Position numbers and translations under genes: made by a program
Part shown: positions 1-10,348 of the stretch, in pieces
Layout of the letters: the number at the start of each line of letters is the position of its first letter
How positions within the stretch are numbered: position 1 is the stretch's first letter
Source: Diphasiastrum complanatum
Taxonomy: Eukaryota; Streptophyta; Lycopodiopsida; Lycopodiales; Lycopodiaceae
Direction: 5' to 3'
DNA length: 64,000 nt
Assembly: GCA_029204225.1 (NCBI GenBank)
Contig: CM055098.1
Span: 20,342,685 to 20,406,684, forward strand
Notes under the pieces: generated by a model
The model's input: only the letters and a program-made list of their open reading frames with translations
What the model was told of the DNA's origin: nothing
Database searches by the model: none

Positions 1-1017
1 TCTCTCCTCTATACCCCTTTCAACTTTCTTCGCAGCCATTTCACATTGTTATGCATGCCAACGCCAAAGACATACGTAGGTGCCAAGGGACTGTCACCAA
101 ATTCACAGTGGGGGCATGTTAGAAGATTACCGTGAAGATTTTTCTAACTGATTCCGGCTACCAAAAGAGTATAACGAATATCAAGCAACAGAGTCAAGCC
201 ACCGAATTACAATGAAGAGCATTAACAAATCACAGATAAAGACGTTCCATAATCTATATGTACTGAGAATGCCAATGCCAGAGAAGTCGACAAGTAGCAA
301 ACCGACTAATGAGCAGAAACAAAGCCCAGCGCCTCACCACCATATTTCATGGCGACAAGAATAAAAACATGGTCGAATCGGCATAAAGACTTGGATCTAC
401 CTGGAATGTAATGTCAGACACCCATAGAAGGTGCCTTGTATTTGTAAGCCTATGGCGTGAGAATTAGAGGTAGATCAATGCTCTAATGGGCCTAAAGTGA
501 AAAATGACCCAAGGGGATTTTGGCATTTTGTGAGTAAATCATCTGCGAGTTTTGCGAATTTAGTGTTTTTAAATTACGTCAGATAGCACATGGCATGCTA
601 TATTGTTTTTAGATTTTTAAAATTTATTCTACTTCACTTTTTGGTGTGAAATCTATTTGTATACTTCATTATCATGTTGTTTATTTTCTTACTAGCTAAA
701 AGATATGTCTGCAAATCATGTTGTCTACAAATTGTACATAGTATGCTATATCATTGAGAACACAGAAAACTTAATCACTTTAATTTTACAGTTATCAAGC
801 TAAAACATTTTTGACAACTGCCAAGGATTGATGTACAACCATACATTAGAAGACATGATGCTATGTGGCCAAGCCTATGATAGGTATCATAAAATCAACA
901 TTGGTAAAAAAAAAATATGTTTAGATGGAGGCTATAAATACCTTAACTATTAAGCTTATGTTGAGATGATGATATAAAAAAATATTTTTATTTTTTTAAT
1001 AAATTTGATTAAGCAAT
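1..1017. other. Intergenic, no gene seen
   Basis: No reading frame here resembles a known family and I see no RNA gene. The stretch is AT-rich. A purine-rich run followed by TGTTAG near position 119 resembles a polypurine tract and LTR start, but I found no matching LTR end or coding remnant. Confidence 0.5.
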
Positions 1018-1342
1018 GTATTGTACATGAAAAATGGAGCATTTTTGCTTTTTGGATCATCTCAATTTGAGCAATATTAAGAAAGTTATCGCCATTCAAA
1101 GTTTTTTAAAAGCTATTTTTTTTTCTTGGAGCTTGAAAAGGGTAGCACACCGGCGTGCTACCAATTTAAGCTTTTAGTCTTGAACTGAAATTGATAGCAC
1201 GCCAGCATGCTACCCCTTTTAGGTTCTAAGGGAAAAATATTTTCTAGTCTAAATAAGGTTGAACTGACATAACTTCCTTACTATTGCTCGGATTGAGATG
1301 GTCCAAAAAGCAAAAGTGCTCCATTTTTTTATGTAGAATCCA
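1018..1342. repeat. Imperfect foldback (inverted repeat), MITE-like
   Basis: The left arm (about 1018-1164) reads as the reverse complement of the right arm (about 1191-1342), with scattered mismatches and small indels around a loop of about 25 bases. Matching blocks include TGGAGCA with CAAAA(G/A)TGCTCCA and the GGTAGCAC / GTGCTACC motifs beside the loop, which are themselves palindromic. This is the shape of a foldback element or MITE, and a transcript would form a long hairpin. No coding capacity. Target duplications were not identified. Confidence 0.75.
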
Positions 1343-1989
1343 TTAAAACAAATAATGAGAACCAAGTTTATGGATTCTATTGTTTTCATGTGAGGATTCA
1401 GATTTGAATATATAATCCTCCAGTATTATATGCTAAACTGTAGACCTTGGGTGAACTGCTGTTGTACCTATTCTTTAGTGATATGTTGTTGGAAACCAGA
1501 GACTTGTTAGAGTATATTATCCTTGTATGTGTGAATACATGTCCCCTAAAAAATCAATTGATCTCCTCTTGCCATTGTTTACAAAAACAGGAAGTAGAAT
1601 TGATTGGGATAGGAATGACCTGCATAACCCTGGTGTGAATCTGTGAAAAATCTATGTCAAGACATGTTGTCTTCTTCATTCTTGTTTGAATGACAGTGAA
1701 ATAGATTTGAAAAGCAAGACATGCTTTCCGACTTGTGGTTGAAGTTAGCTGTCAGTTTTTTAAGCTAAGTCACCTGTGGATCAAATAACTTGTTGTTAAT
1801 TACCAAGAAACTGTTGATGGCTATCTGTGCTTCTGGCTGCAGAATGAACAAGGAAGTTCAACCTATGCCTTTCTTACTCCAGTTTACATCTTCTAGAAGC
1901 TTACTCACACATGTGAATGGTATCTTGTCATGTGTGAGTAATAACTCATTCACATGGAAGTCCAATCTATTTACATAAAGTTTGACCAA
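1343..1989. other. No gene seen
   Basis: Only short open frames without recognisable features. Part of it may belong to the LTR whose start is seen at 2186 on the minus strand, but the other LTR end could not be placed. Confidence 0.4.
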
Positions 1990-2186
1990 TCTGACCATTT
2001 TCAAGATTCTAGTCAAAGGTCAATTTCACACTAGTGTAGATCAAGCTAAAATCAATCTAACTTTATAAAAGTGACTTATGTACATTCTTTCACACGTGGG
2101 AATAGACTCCACACGTGTGAGATCCTATCAAGATCAATTAACTTGAGATCTACAAGGTACATCAAGTTGGAAGTGATATTTTAACA
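1990..2186 (-). mobile_element. Start of a copia 3' LTR (partial)
   Basis: Read on the minus strand, the pol remnant ends in a purine-rich GAGGAGGAG followed directly by TGTTAAAA, the same arrangement as at the end of copia-F (29926-29945). That marks a polypurine tract and LTR start at 2186. The LTR holds two G-box motifs, CACACGTG at 2091-2098 and CACACGTGTGA at 2110-2120. Its far end is not identified, so the extent given is a minimum. Confidence 0.5.
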
Positions 2187-2189
2187 CTC

Positions 2190-3409
2190 CTCCTCACTTC
2201 TAACTTGGCAAGTCTAATGTACATCTATCTACAACTCCAAGAGCATCTCTTAACTTGAAAAATGAGTCTTTAGCCAAAGGTTTGGTTAAGATATCAGCTA
2301 TGCATTCGGATGATGGTACATGATGAAATTGAACCTCCTTAGATTGCACCTCCTCACAAATTGATAAGCTATCTCAATATGCTTTGTTCTAGCATGGAAG
2401 ATCAGATTGGTAGCAATTTGTTGAGAAGCTTGGTTGTCACAATTGATGCAAGGGATCTCCAGCCTTTAGCACTTGAAGCTCCACCAAAAGTCTTCTTAGC
2501 CATAGGAGTTCTTTGGTTGTTGAAGTCAATGCCTTGTACTCGGCTTCACAAGAGGAAAGAGAAATTGTATCTTGCTTTTTTGAAAGCCAAGATATCACTC
2601 CTCCACAAATAAAAGTGACAAATGCACTTATGAATCTTCTATCCATCTTGTCTCCTGCAAAATTTGAATCCGAAAATGCTCTCAAGTACAAGTTAGATCC
2701 TTGATAGAGAATGCCAAAAAATCTAGTAGAAGAGACATATCTAAGCACTCTCTTGGCACTTTTCCAATGATGCATCAAAGGACCTTGCATATATTGACTT
2801 AAATTGCTTACACTATAACTCAAATCTGGTCTAGTGATTGTCAAATAGATTAAGGAGCTTATTAGCTTCCTAAAGAGTGTCACTATCCTCAAAGGATGCT
2901 TCATCACAATCATCAGTAACTTTACAAACTTGCTCCATAGGGGTGTCAATCCCCTTACAATCTTTCATGCCAAACCTTTCAAGAATGGAAGTAGCATACT
3001 TTGATTGAATTATAAAAGTAAAATCACTACCTCTAGTAACTTCTTTTCCAAGTATGAACTTAAGAAGTCCTAGATCTACCATCTTGAATTCACTAGACAA
3101 GGAAGCTTTAATATTTCTTATGCCTTCACCATCATTTCCTGTCAATATGATATCATCAACATAAAGTACTAAAATGATGATCTTTCCATCATTACATTTG
3201 ATGTACAAAGAAGACTCATAAGAGCTAATCAGAAAGCCAAGATCATGCAACCTAGAGTACCAAGCTCTAGGTGCTTGCTTCAAGCCATATAGGCTCTTCC
3301 TTAAGTGGCACACCTTGTCCTCTTCACCATCCTTGATGAAGCCCTTGGGTTGCAACATGTATATTTCCTCCTCCAAGTAGCCATTCAAGAAAGCATTTGT
3401 CACATCCAT
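2190..3409 (-). pseudogene. Copia RT and RNase H fragment
   Basis: This is the 3' half of a Ty1/copia pol. The first part (3409-2870) begins inside reverse transcriptase at MDVTNAFLNG and runs through KSLYGLKQAPRAW to an intact YVDD catalytic motif (residues 83-86 of that segment). A frameshift near 2900 moves the sequence into a second frame (2949-2437) with TRPDLSY, an RNase H core with DSNFAGD in place of the usual DSDFAGD, and SLSSCEAEYKAL. A further frameshift leads to the C-terminal region ending near 2190. Gag, protease and integrase are absent. The upstream neighbour is the end of a different copia copy, so the two were joined by rearrangement. Not functional. Confidence 0.85.
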
Positions 3410-3440
3410 ATTGCAAATGTGATGAAACTAGTTGAATCTT

Positions 3441-3842
3441 TCACACTCCCTCTTCAACTAGTTTTAGCATAGACTTTGATAATACTCCAAGTGAAGTCCT
3501 ATGCTTCATGGACAAGTCTTTTCCCAATGCTTTGGTGAAGATATTAGCTACACATTCCCTTGAAGGCACATGTTGAAGCTCCACCTCCTTTGCAATGACT
3601 CGCTCCCTCACAAAATGATATTGTATCTCAATATGCTTGCTCCTAACATGAAAGATAGGATTGGATGCCATTCTTTGGGCTGATTGATTGTCACAAAAGA
3701 TGATTGGGCTCTCTGAAAAATCTAGCAAGTGAAGATCCTTGATCATCCTCTTGATCCATACCATCTCCTTTGTGCAATGTGTAAGAGCTTTGTACTCGGC
3801 CTCACTAGATGACAATGAGATAGTGGCTTGTTTCTTTGACAA
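3441..3842 (-). pseudogene. Copia RNase H C-terminal fragment
   Basis: About 133 codons match the end of the copia-B polyprotein closely: SKKQATISLSSSEAEYKAL, a FCDNQSAQ motif holding the last catalytic Asp, and the terminal LVEEGV before the stop. As in copia-B, the stop overlaps the first bases of an LTR beginning TGTGAAA, but only about 20 bases of that LTR remain before the sequence jumps into the RT fragment at 3409. Upstream, the RT domain that should precede it is replaced by the unrelated insert described next. Confidence 0.85.
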
Positions 3843-4755
3843 TAGAACTTCGATCCATCATAAGAATGATATTCTTATTGAGAATAGACCTCCTTTCAAT
3901 GATCATGTAATGCTCAAAATGGAAACAACCATAATTGATATAGAGAATAGTCTCCACTTGGGATGCTTCACTATTTCTTACATCAATTTTACATATCAAG
4001 ATGTAACTAGAACATGAAGAATCAAATAGAATGTAAATGAAATGATTCCACCATGCTTCCAGCTCTAAACTCTCTGGAAAAATACAACAAACAAACAATA
4101 AATGTGAGTGATCGACTTTTGATTGCATGTCTCCTCCTCCTTTGTCCTTTGTTGCCTTGTATCCACCATGATACTCCATGAATGAGCCTCCATCTTCATC
4201 TTGCCTCAAGATACCATCATACCTTGATGACTTGACCATGAATGGGTGACATAATGAACCTCTAATAGCTTCATTCCCATCAGCAAAACTAGCCAAGAAT
4301 GCTAGTACAAACCCAACATCAAAACAATGCTCACCAATGTAGCTAGTTTTACCATATCTTGACAATTTGCACACATCCACATGAAATTGCTCAAACATGA
4401 GATAGAACAAGTAAAGTAAACTTGAAAAACACTTCCTTGCTGCTCCTTTGACCTTACTTGAGTCTTCAATATGCTGTAAAAATAGATCCATAACATCTTT
4501 GCCAACTACCTCTCCTTTGATGCTCTTGACTAGCTCCAAATTGCCAACTTCCCTTTTGACTAGTTGAAGCGTTTTGAGATCAACCTCTTGATCTTCAACT
4601 TGACCATCAAAGTCATTGAACAAACTTTGTTTTTTAGATCCAATACTTGATTTTACAGCAAGATAACATCCATCCACTTGCATATCTCCATGTATAGAAG
4701 AAGATCTTCCAAAAGATGTTTCACTCTTCATAAGAGATCGATACTCAAGATCCAT
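3805..4755 (-). pseudogene. Chimaeric ORF: copia pol with foreign insert
   Basis: An open frame of 316 codons starts with DLEYRSLMKSETSF, the segment just before RT in copia-B (there DLEFEALMKNNTW). It then runs into about 290 residues that match nothing I recognise, and re-enters copia sequence just before the RNase H block at 3842, in another frame. The insert therefore replaces the whole RT domain. It has no stop over roughly 870 bases and contains a Cys- and aromatic-rich hydrophobic stretch (KCFSSLLYLFYLMF) and a Gly/Lys-rich patch (KATKDKGGG). It could be captured host or repeat DNA, or an ORF that is open by chance. No function is assigned. Confidence 0.55.
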
Positions 4756-4895
4756 TGCTTGGATCCACTCCTCTTCTTTCCTTCATTGATCTACACTTGT
4801 AGGCTCATCCAAAGAAGTTAGGAAAGCAACATAATTTCCAAAAACTACTTGCTTACCCTTTTGATCATATGTGAGCCTTGAAGGTACTTGTCTTT
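4756..4895 (-). pseudogene. Copia integrase-RT linker fragment
   Basis: On the minus strand this encodes PSRLTYDQKGKQVV and AFLTSLDEPTSVD, followed by EEEWIQA, the conserved linker between integrase and RT in copia-A and copia-B (PSRLTYDGKGKQVV, AFLTSFDVPSCVDEA). A TGA interrupts it. It leads directly into the chimaeric ORF, so 3441-4895 was once one pol gene. Confidence 0.75.
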
Positions 4896-4899
4896 CTCT

Positions 4900-5027
4900 T
4901 AGTGTGTTTTTTCCATAGAATCAAAGATAGATCTTGAATCTCAATCTAGTCTTGATCTTGGTGCATCTACACACCTTAGGAGATCACAAGTACATGTTGT
5001 GGACAATCCACACGTGTGAAATCAACA
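4900..5027 (+). mobile_element. 3' end of a copia LTR (plus strand)
   Basis: The segment ends in ATCAACA immediately before a primer-binding site, as expected for the end of a 5' LTR. It carries a G-box palindrome, CACACGTGTGAA at 5009-5020. The LTR start is lost against the minus-strand copia fragment on its left. Confidence 0.55.
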
Positions 5028-5040
5028 TGGTATCAGAGCT
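5028..5040 (+). other. Primer-binding site, initiator tRNA-Met
   Basis: TGGTATCAGAGCT is complementary to the 3' end of plant initiator tRNA-Met, the usual primer of plant copia elements. It follows the LTR end with no gap. No matching gag follows in this orientation. Confidence 0.8.
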
Positions 5041-5481
5041 ACAAAAGTAGGTTGAGAGATTCTCGAAAAATTCTTGAAATTTTGCTAGAAAGATTCGAAC
5101 GAAAGTTTCTCGAAGGATCTTAAAAAATGTTATAGAAACTCATGAAAAATTCTCAAAAATTTTAGCAACATACTAGAAAATTTCTCGAAAAGCTGGAGAT
5201 AATGCCAAAAAAATTTTAGAAAATTTCTCGAAAACGATTTACGAAAATTTGATTAACAAATTTAGTGTTGGAAAAAAGAATCTCAAAAAGATCTCAAAAA
5301 TACTTTTAAAATGATATTGAAAGATTGCGAGAAGTCAAGAAAAATTTGCAAAAATTCCACGAAAATTTCTAGAAAAAAAATAAAAGAAAAGTCACAAACA
5401 AAAATTAGACAAGATAAAAGAAAATTCGCGATTAATTTCAGAAAAATACTAGAAAATAATAAGAATAAAGAAAAATTCTGG
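5041..5481. other. AT-rich spacer with TTTCTCGAAAA repeats
   Basis: Very AT-rich sequence with many degenerate copies of (A)AATTTCTCGAAAA and GATTCTCGAAAA. It could be the untranslated leader of the plus-strand element whose primer site lies at 5028, or the post-pol spacer of the minus-strand gypsy element on the right. No protein family is recognisable; the open frame at 5311-5529 is low-complexity Lys/Ile/Arg. Confidence 0.45.
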
Positions 5482-6790
5482 TCAAAGGTAGTATTTCTTC
5501 AATCTGGACCCGTTAATACGTGTCGGTAATAGTTCACCTTCAAGTGATTGAAGTAGCACAGAACCATTGTCAAACACCTCTATGACTTTATATGGTCCAA
5601 GCATCGCATATGGAGTTTTCCAAGGAACTTATGATGGCGATTGTCATATATCAGCGCATAATCATCAGCTTTAAGATCACATTTTTTTATATGACTGTCA
5701 TATTTCTTCTTTCTTTGTTTCTGGATCTCCTCCATTAATTTTTGTGAAGTCTCTCGAGCTTCAGCTAGTTCTTCAATATTAGTCAACCTTTTGTTTACTA
5801 ATTCTGCATCTGTTCGTTGAGCTTGAATACGAAAGGTTTTTACCTCAAATTCAATTGGCCAAATAGGATGCATACCATATGTAAGGAAATATGGTGTCTA
5901 TTTCGTCGTGATTTTCTCTGTGTTGCGATAAGCCCAGAGAATTGATGGTAGTTTTTTATCCCAATCCGTTGATGTGCAATAGTAATTTTAGTCAGGATCT
6001 TACATAAGATTCCATTAGCTCTTTCTGTCAACCCGTTTGCTTTTGGATTATACGGTGTAATTTTTTTGTGTTTAATCAGGAAATAGGTTGTCAGCAACCG
6101 TATCGTATCATTTAAAAAATGTGTTCCTCGGTCACTTACTAGTTCGAGTGGACAACCATATCTTGTGATTATACTTTTGAATAAGAACGTCACGATAGTT
6201 TTCGCATCGTTTCGTTTCGTCACTTCTGCTTCGACGTTCTTGGTAGCATAATCCATGGCAACTAGAGTATAACGACATTTTGTATGTCGGGTAACAGGTT
6301 TGATTGGACCGACAAAGTCAATCCCCCACTTCTCGAATGGTTTAAGAAGCAGGATTGGTGTCAACGGCCAATTCATTGCTTTTGTAGGCTTACTAGATCT
6401 CTGGCATGGATCACATGAATGAATAAAATTTGATACATCCTTGAACATTGTTGGCCACCAATACTTGGCAATCAATATCTTACTAACTGTATTCTTCAAA
6501 ACCAAATGTCCACTAGCATCTTCTGAGTGTAAGGCTTTAACGACCTTTTTAATGTCTTCAGTTTCGAGACATCTTCGTAGTTGATGGTCAGCACCAAGCT
6601 TGTACAGAACATTGTTAATAATTGTATAAGGTGCTACCTTATATTGAAAAACAGTCTTTTGCTCCAAATCGTAACCATTCGGATATATCTGATCCTTAAG
6701 ATAAGTAATAATATCAGAATATAACGAATTTGTAGATGAAATCTCGAATAAATGTTTGTCTGGAAAATCATCATTGATAGGGTCTTCAAT
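5482..6790 (-). pseudogene. Ty3/gypsy integrase
   Basis: Integrase joins the reverse-transcribed DNA to the host chromosome. The frame from 7210 continues here with an HHCC-type zinc region (ending SCDPCQRSS), then the catalytic core with GIDFVGP, LVSDRGTHF and NGLTERANGIL, so the D, D and E residues are all present. A frameshift near 5870 shifts to the C-terminal segment (5873-5580) with ALIYDNRHHKFLGKL, a common Ty3 integrase tail. Conserved sequence ends at GSRLKKYYL, stop at 5482-5484. No chromodomain is evident. A related tail lies on the plus strand at 34700-34957. Confidence 0.88.
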
Positions 6791-7210
6791 TTTTCCAGTG
6801 CTGAGTCGCGATAGATAATCAACATTTGTATGATATTTTCCTTGACGAAGCTCTACTTGATAAGTAAATTCTTGCAGAAGTAGAACCCATCGAGCAATTC
6901 GTCCTGATAGATCTAGTTTATTTACAAGGTACTTAAGAGCATAATAATCCACATGAAAAATAAATGCATATCCCAGCAAATAATGCCGAAATTTTTTAAC
7001 AATGAAAATCATGCCAAGTGCTTCCCTTTTTGTAGCTGAATAATTCTTCTCTAATGCACTGAGTTGTCGACTCACATAGTAGATGGGATGATACTTCTTT
7101 TGGTCGTCCTTCTGGCTTACACAGACGCCAATAGCACATGCAGAAGCATCCACATAACTATGAAATAAAGTAGCCCAGTTGGATGGTCTCAGAATAGGAG
7201 CATTAATCAA
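6791..7210 (-). pseudogene. Ty3/gypsy RNase H
   Basis: RNase H degrades the RNA strand during reverse transcription. The segment begins LINAPILRPSNW and carries SYVDASACAIGVCVSQ, KKYHPIYYVSRQLSALEKNYSATKREALGMIF and FRHYLLGYAFIFHVD, the standard Ty3 RNase H blocks including the first Asp and the Glu of KREAL. It is continuous with integrase in one long frame and is separated from RT by a stop at about 7238. Confidence 0.85.
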
Positions 7211-7237
7211 TCTTTGCTTAAGATCTTCAAATGTTTT

Positions 7238-8307
7238 CTACTGTTCATTCGTCCACAAATATTCTACTTGTTTCTTCAGTAGATGTGTAAGAGAAATAGC
7301 AATAGAAGCATGATTTTGAATAAATCTCCTATAATAACCAACATGTCCTAAGAAAGCTCTTAGTTCACGTAAATTGGTTGGTATCTGGAGGTTATTTATA
7401 AGCTCGACTTTATCTTTGTTGACTTCTATTTCTCTGTTAGATATTCTGTGTCCAAACAATATTCTTTCTTTCATACCAAAAAACATTTCTCTGGATGAAG
7501 AGATAAACAAGTATCTCGACACCGTTGCAATGTTAATTTTAGCTTCTGCAGGTGTGTCTTTATATCACTGTATAAACAGAAATCATTAATGAATATTTCA
7601 AAAAAAAGTTCTCAAGAAGGCAGCGAAAATTAACATCATAATTCGCTGAAAAGTTGTTGGAGCGTTACAAAGGCCAAAGGGCATTTTGTTGTAGGCATAA
7701 GTGCCCCAATCCGTAGTAAATGTGGTCTTTGAACGATCCTCCTTTCGCACTCCAACCTGATTATATCCAGAAAAGCCGTCATAGAAACTGTAATGCTCTT
7801 GACCAACAACCTGATCTAGGATGGAATCAGTGAAAGGCAGAGGATGATGGTCCTTCCTTGTGACAGCATTGAGTTGCAAAAATCCTGGCATATTTGTATT
7901 TTGCCAGTCTTCTTCTTTGGGACGACAACAAAGGGTGAAACCCATTAACTACTTAAGATGGGATAGATTATACCTGCCTTAAGGTGCTTGTTAAGTTCAT
8001 CCTTAACCATGAGAGAGTACTTAGAATTGAGACGATATTGTCTCTGTCGAATAGGTACAGCATCTTTCTTAAGATCAATTTGGTGCTCTCCAAATTCTGC
8101 AGGTATACCCTTCAAATTGTCGAGCGACCAGGCAAAAACATCCTGATACTCCTTCAATAGTTCAGTGAATTCCACTAACTCCGATTCTCCAAGTGACTTC
8201 GAAACATGCACAAATCTGCCAGGTGCAAGTTCAATCAGTTCAAAAGAATCTGATAAAATGATACCTTCTGTCATACTAGCCTTGTGATGGCCATGAATTT
8301 CATGCAT
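7238..8307 (-). pseudogene. Ty3/gypsy reverse transcriptase
   Basis: Three frames together cover RT. 8307-7945 has the N-terminal region (YQDVFAWSLDNLKGIPAEF, then the AGIIYPI block). 7945-7598 has HHPLPFTDSILDQV, SFYDGFSGYNQV and MPFGLCNAPTTFQR. 7522-7238 has the thumb and connection (FFGMKERILFGHRIS, LRAFLGHVGYYRRFI). In the gap, the motif normally reading F(V/L)DDF reads FINDF, so one of the paired catalytic Asp residues is Asn. A run of A near 7605 marks a frameshift. Enzymatically dead as it stands. Confidence 0.85.
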
Positions 8308-8582
8308 GGTTGACTCCGCAGATGTTTTCTTGTCGTCAACCTAGTTCTTGTTACCAAATTCTGTTCAGATTCGTCACTCGAATCGTCAAACTCTTTCAAG
8401 TTCGTGTCTGCAATGTTAATTTCTTCATACGAAACATCCGCTTCAACGTCGCAAGCATCAAAGAATTCTTTGTTATCAGCATTCTCATAACATTCAAAGT
8501 ACTGAACTTCAATATCAGATCCATTGAAAAAAATATTCAAGGCATACAAAGATTCTTTTGATATAAACCTGGTGTTGGACAA
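8271..8582 (-). pseudogene. Linker between protease and RT (Gy)
   Basis: An acidic stretch (EADVSYEEINIADTNLKEFDDSSDESEQ) with no recognised domain sits between the protease and RT in the same orientation. It overlaps the start of the RT frame by frameshift. Probably the polyprotein spacer rather than a separate gene. Confidence 0.5.
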
Positions 8583-8679
8583 AGGAGCTTCACCTTCATA
8601 ATTGTCACGACTCCAGGTTATGATTTGTTATGTTGGCTTACCTCGGTTATTGGTCTCACCAGTCTGAAATCTTAGCTCT

Positions 8680-8973
8680 CTAGATTTCCAATGTACACTT
8701 GCATTTGATTGATAAAGCCAAGGTCGTCCAATCAGCACAGAATAGGATGACAAACTTGATAACAATAAAATTCATTGTGAATGGCTTGGCTTGAATGTAG
8801 ACAGTGACATTCTTTAGTTCTCCAACAGGTTTTCGTCGTGTCGAATCAGCTAACTTGATGTTTCGTTGTGTCGGTTGAATGTCAGTCAGCCCCAGAGCAT
8901 GAGTTGTGTCTTCTGTTATTATATTTACACTGGAATCAAAGTCAATTGGCACTTTTTCGATTAGACATCCCAC
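8680..8973 (-). pseudogene. Ty3/gypsy aspartic protease region
   Basis: The protein contains VPIDFDSSVNIITEDTTHALGL, which aligns with the active-site segment of Athila/Tat-type proteases (normally D-G/S-G followed by S-x-VN). The residues after the catalytic Asp are altered, so the D-T/S-G signature is not intact. It then gives LADSTRRKPVGELKNVTV, the usual downstream strand. The frame stops at 8680; a linker (8582-8271) rich in Asp and Glu leads to RT. Confidence 0.65.
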
Positions 8974-9008
8974 AATGGTAATATTAATCTCAAGTGCACC
9001 GAGATCAC

Positions 9009-9509
9009 CTAAATCGATAACAGAACACCAACATCTGGCAGAGAAACTTTTTTCTTCTTTTTGGGCACATAAAGGCCTTTCAATTGCTTTCTGTAATAAG
9101 TGTTATCTGCCAACAACTGTTCAAAAGTAATATTCAGATGAAGGGATCCAATATCAGTCACGATGTCATATTCTTTCGTCTTCGATTTTGAGGTTGGTTT
9201 ATCGATAACAGCACTAGACAATTTCGTCTTCGCATTTTTTTCGTCCTCTTTCTCGAAAGTGACCACCTTTTCTACAGTAGTTGTCTGAAGTTCAGCGTTG
9301 ATGATTTCCTTTGATTTTGCTGAGATATCTTTTGCAAACAACTTCGTAGCATTGCGGTCATAGTCAGAGTCATCTTTGAGATCTTCCTTAGTCGTAGATT
9401 TGTTCATTGTTTTTCTAGAGGATTTATTCTTCGAGGATTTTCTATGCTTTGTCGAAGATTTATGTGAGGAGCTTTTGCTTCTCATTGTGACTTTGAATAT
9501 TTTCTCCAC
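9009..9509 (-). pseudogene. Lys/Ser-rich gag-protease spacer (Gy)
   Basis: 166 codons rich in Lys, Ser and Thr (SSSHKSSTKHRKSSKNKSSR and similar) and lacking a known fold lie between the nucleocapsid knuckles and protease. Basic low-complexity spacers are common at the end of gag in large Ty3 elements. The N-terminal frame continues from the zinc-knuckle segment after a stop at about 9531. Confidence 0.5.
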
Positions 9510-9530
9510 GTCACTTGGCCAGGACTGATC

Positions 9531-10023
9531 TTATGTCTTTGCCAGTTTTCCTTCAATAACGTAAATTCTCTGCACAACAACATCAGTCGCAGCTTTCGCT
9601 TTCGTGTCTGCAGCAATTGGTGTTGCTACATACTGATATTTGGGTCGCAGCTTCTGTGGCTGAGGGCAATCAAGATACTTGTGGCCAAGCTCTCTGCAAT
9701 TCAAACATAATGGTACATAACCAATCGGCTTTCGCAATTGAGGACAATCAGGAGAAAAATGTCCCAGCTCTCCACAGTTGTAGTAGTTGTCCGAAACTGG
9801 TTTAGTCATAGTCCAACAATTTCAGGAGGATTATGCCTTCTTGGTGCGAACTTGGGTCTGTCCTGCTGGGCTGATGCTGCAGTGCCCTGTACATAGTTAG
9901 TAGTCGCATCATTTTAAAAAATAAAAAGTACCTCCTAGGCAAGATCTTCAATGTATTTGACATTCACAGTAGTGTAGTCTTCCTTTGTGTGTCCATAAGT
10001 TCCACATTTCGTACACCACATTC
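9531..10023 (-). pseudogene. Ty3/gypsy nucleocapsid with three CCHC knuckles
   Basis: Nucleocapsid binds and packages genomic RNA. Near 9975-10023 a first knuckle reads CTKCGTYGHTKEDY, with the last Cys changed to Tyr. After stops, the frame 9809-9531 gives YNCGELGHFSPDC, with the first Cys changed to Tyr, and an intact CLNCRELGHKYLDC. Three knuckles in series is more than the one or two usual in plant Ty3 gag. Confidence 0.8.
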
Positions 10024-10348
10024 CTGAGTTGGAAGAAGACGCTTTTGGTCTTTTATTTGCAACTTCAGAGATCTACACTTTCAAATCATTAAACTTTTTA
10101 TTAAGGTCAGCCATATTACTCTTCCAAAGCTTTTCAACTTTAGAAGTTGACGACTTATCCTCGACAACTTTCATGTCGTCCTTTCGTTTAGTTTATCGTT
10201 TATTCTTTCTCTCTCCTTTGTCAGCTTTTGATTCTGATGAATCGCTGCTTTCAGATTTTGAGCTTGAAGAACTGGTACTTGAATCAGAATCTGAATCTTC
10301 ATCGTTGTCACTAGAATCAGCCTTCGACTTTCGAGATTTCTTCGTCGA

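Noticed and set aside
119-700. Purine-rich run plus TGTTAG suggesting an LTR start near 119
   Set aside because: No matching LTR end, primer site or pol remnant nearby; a short motif alone is not enough.
1447-1978. Two short open frames of about 60 codons
   Set aside because: No family resemblance, no coding-like composition, and AT-rich surroundings; expected by chance.
5311-5529. 72-codon Lys/Ile-rich open frame
   Set aside because: Low-complexity product of the AT-rich repeat block.
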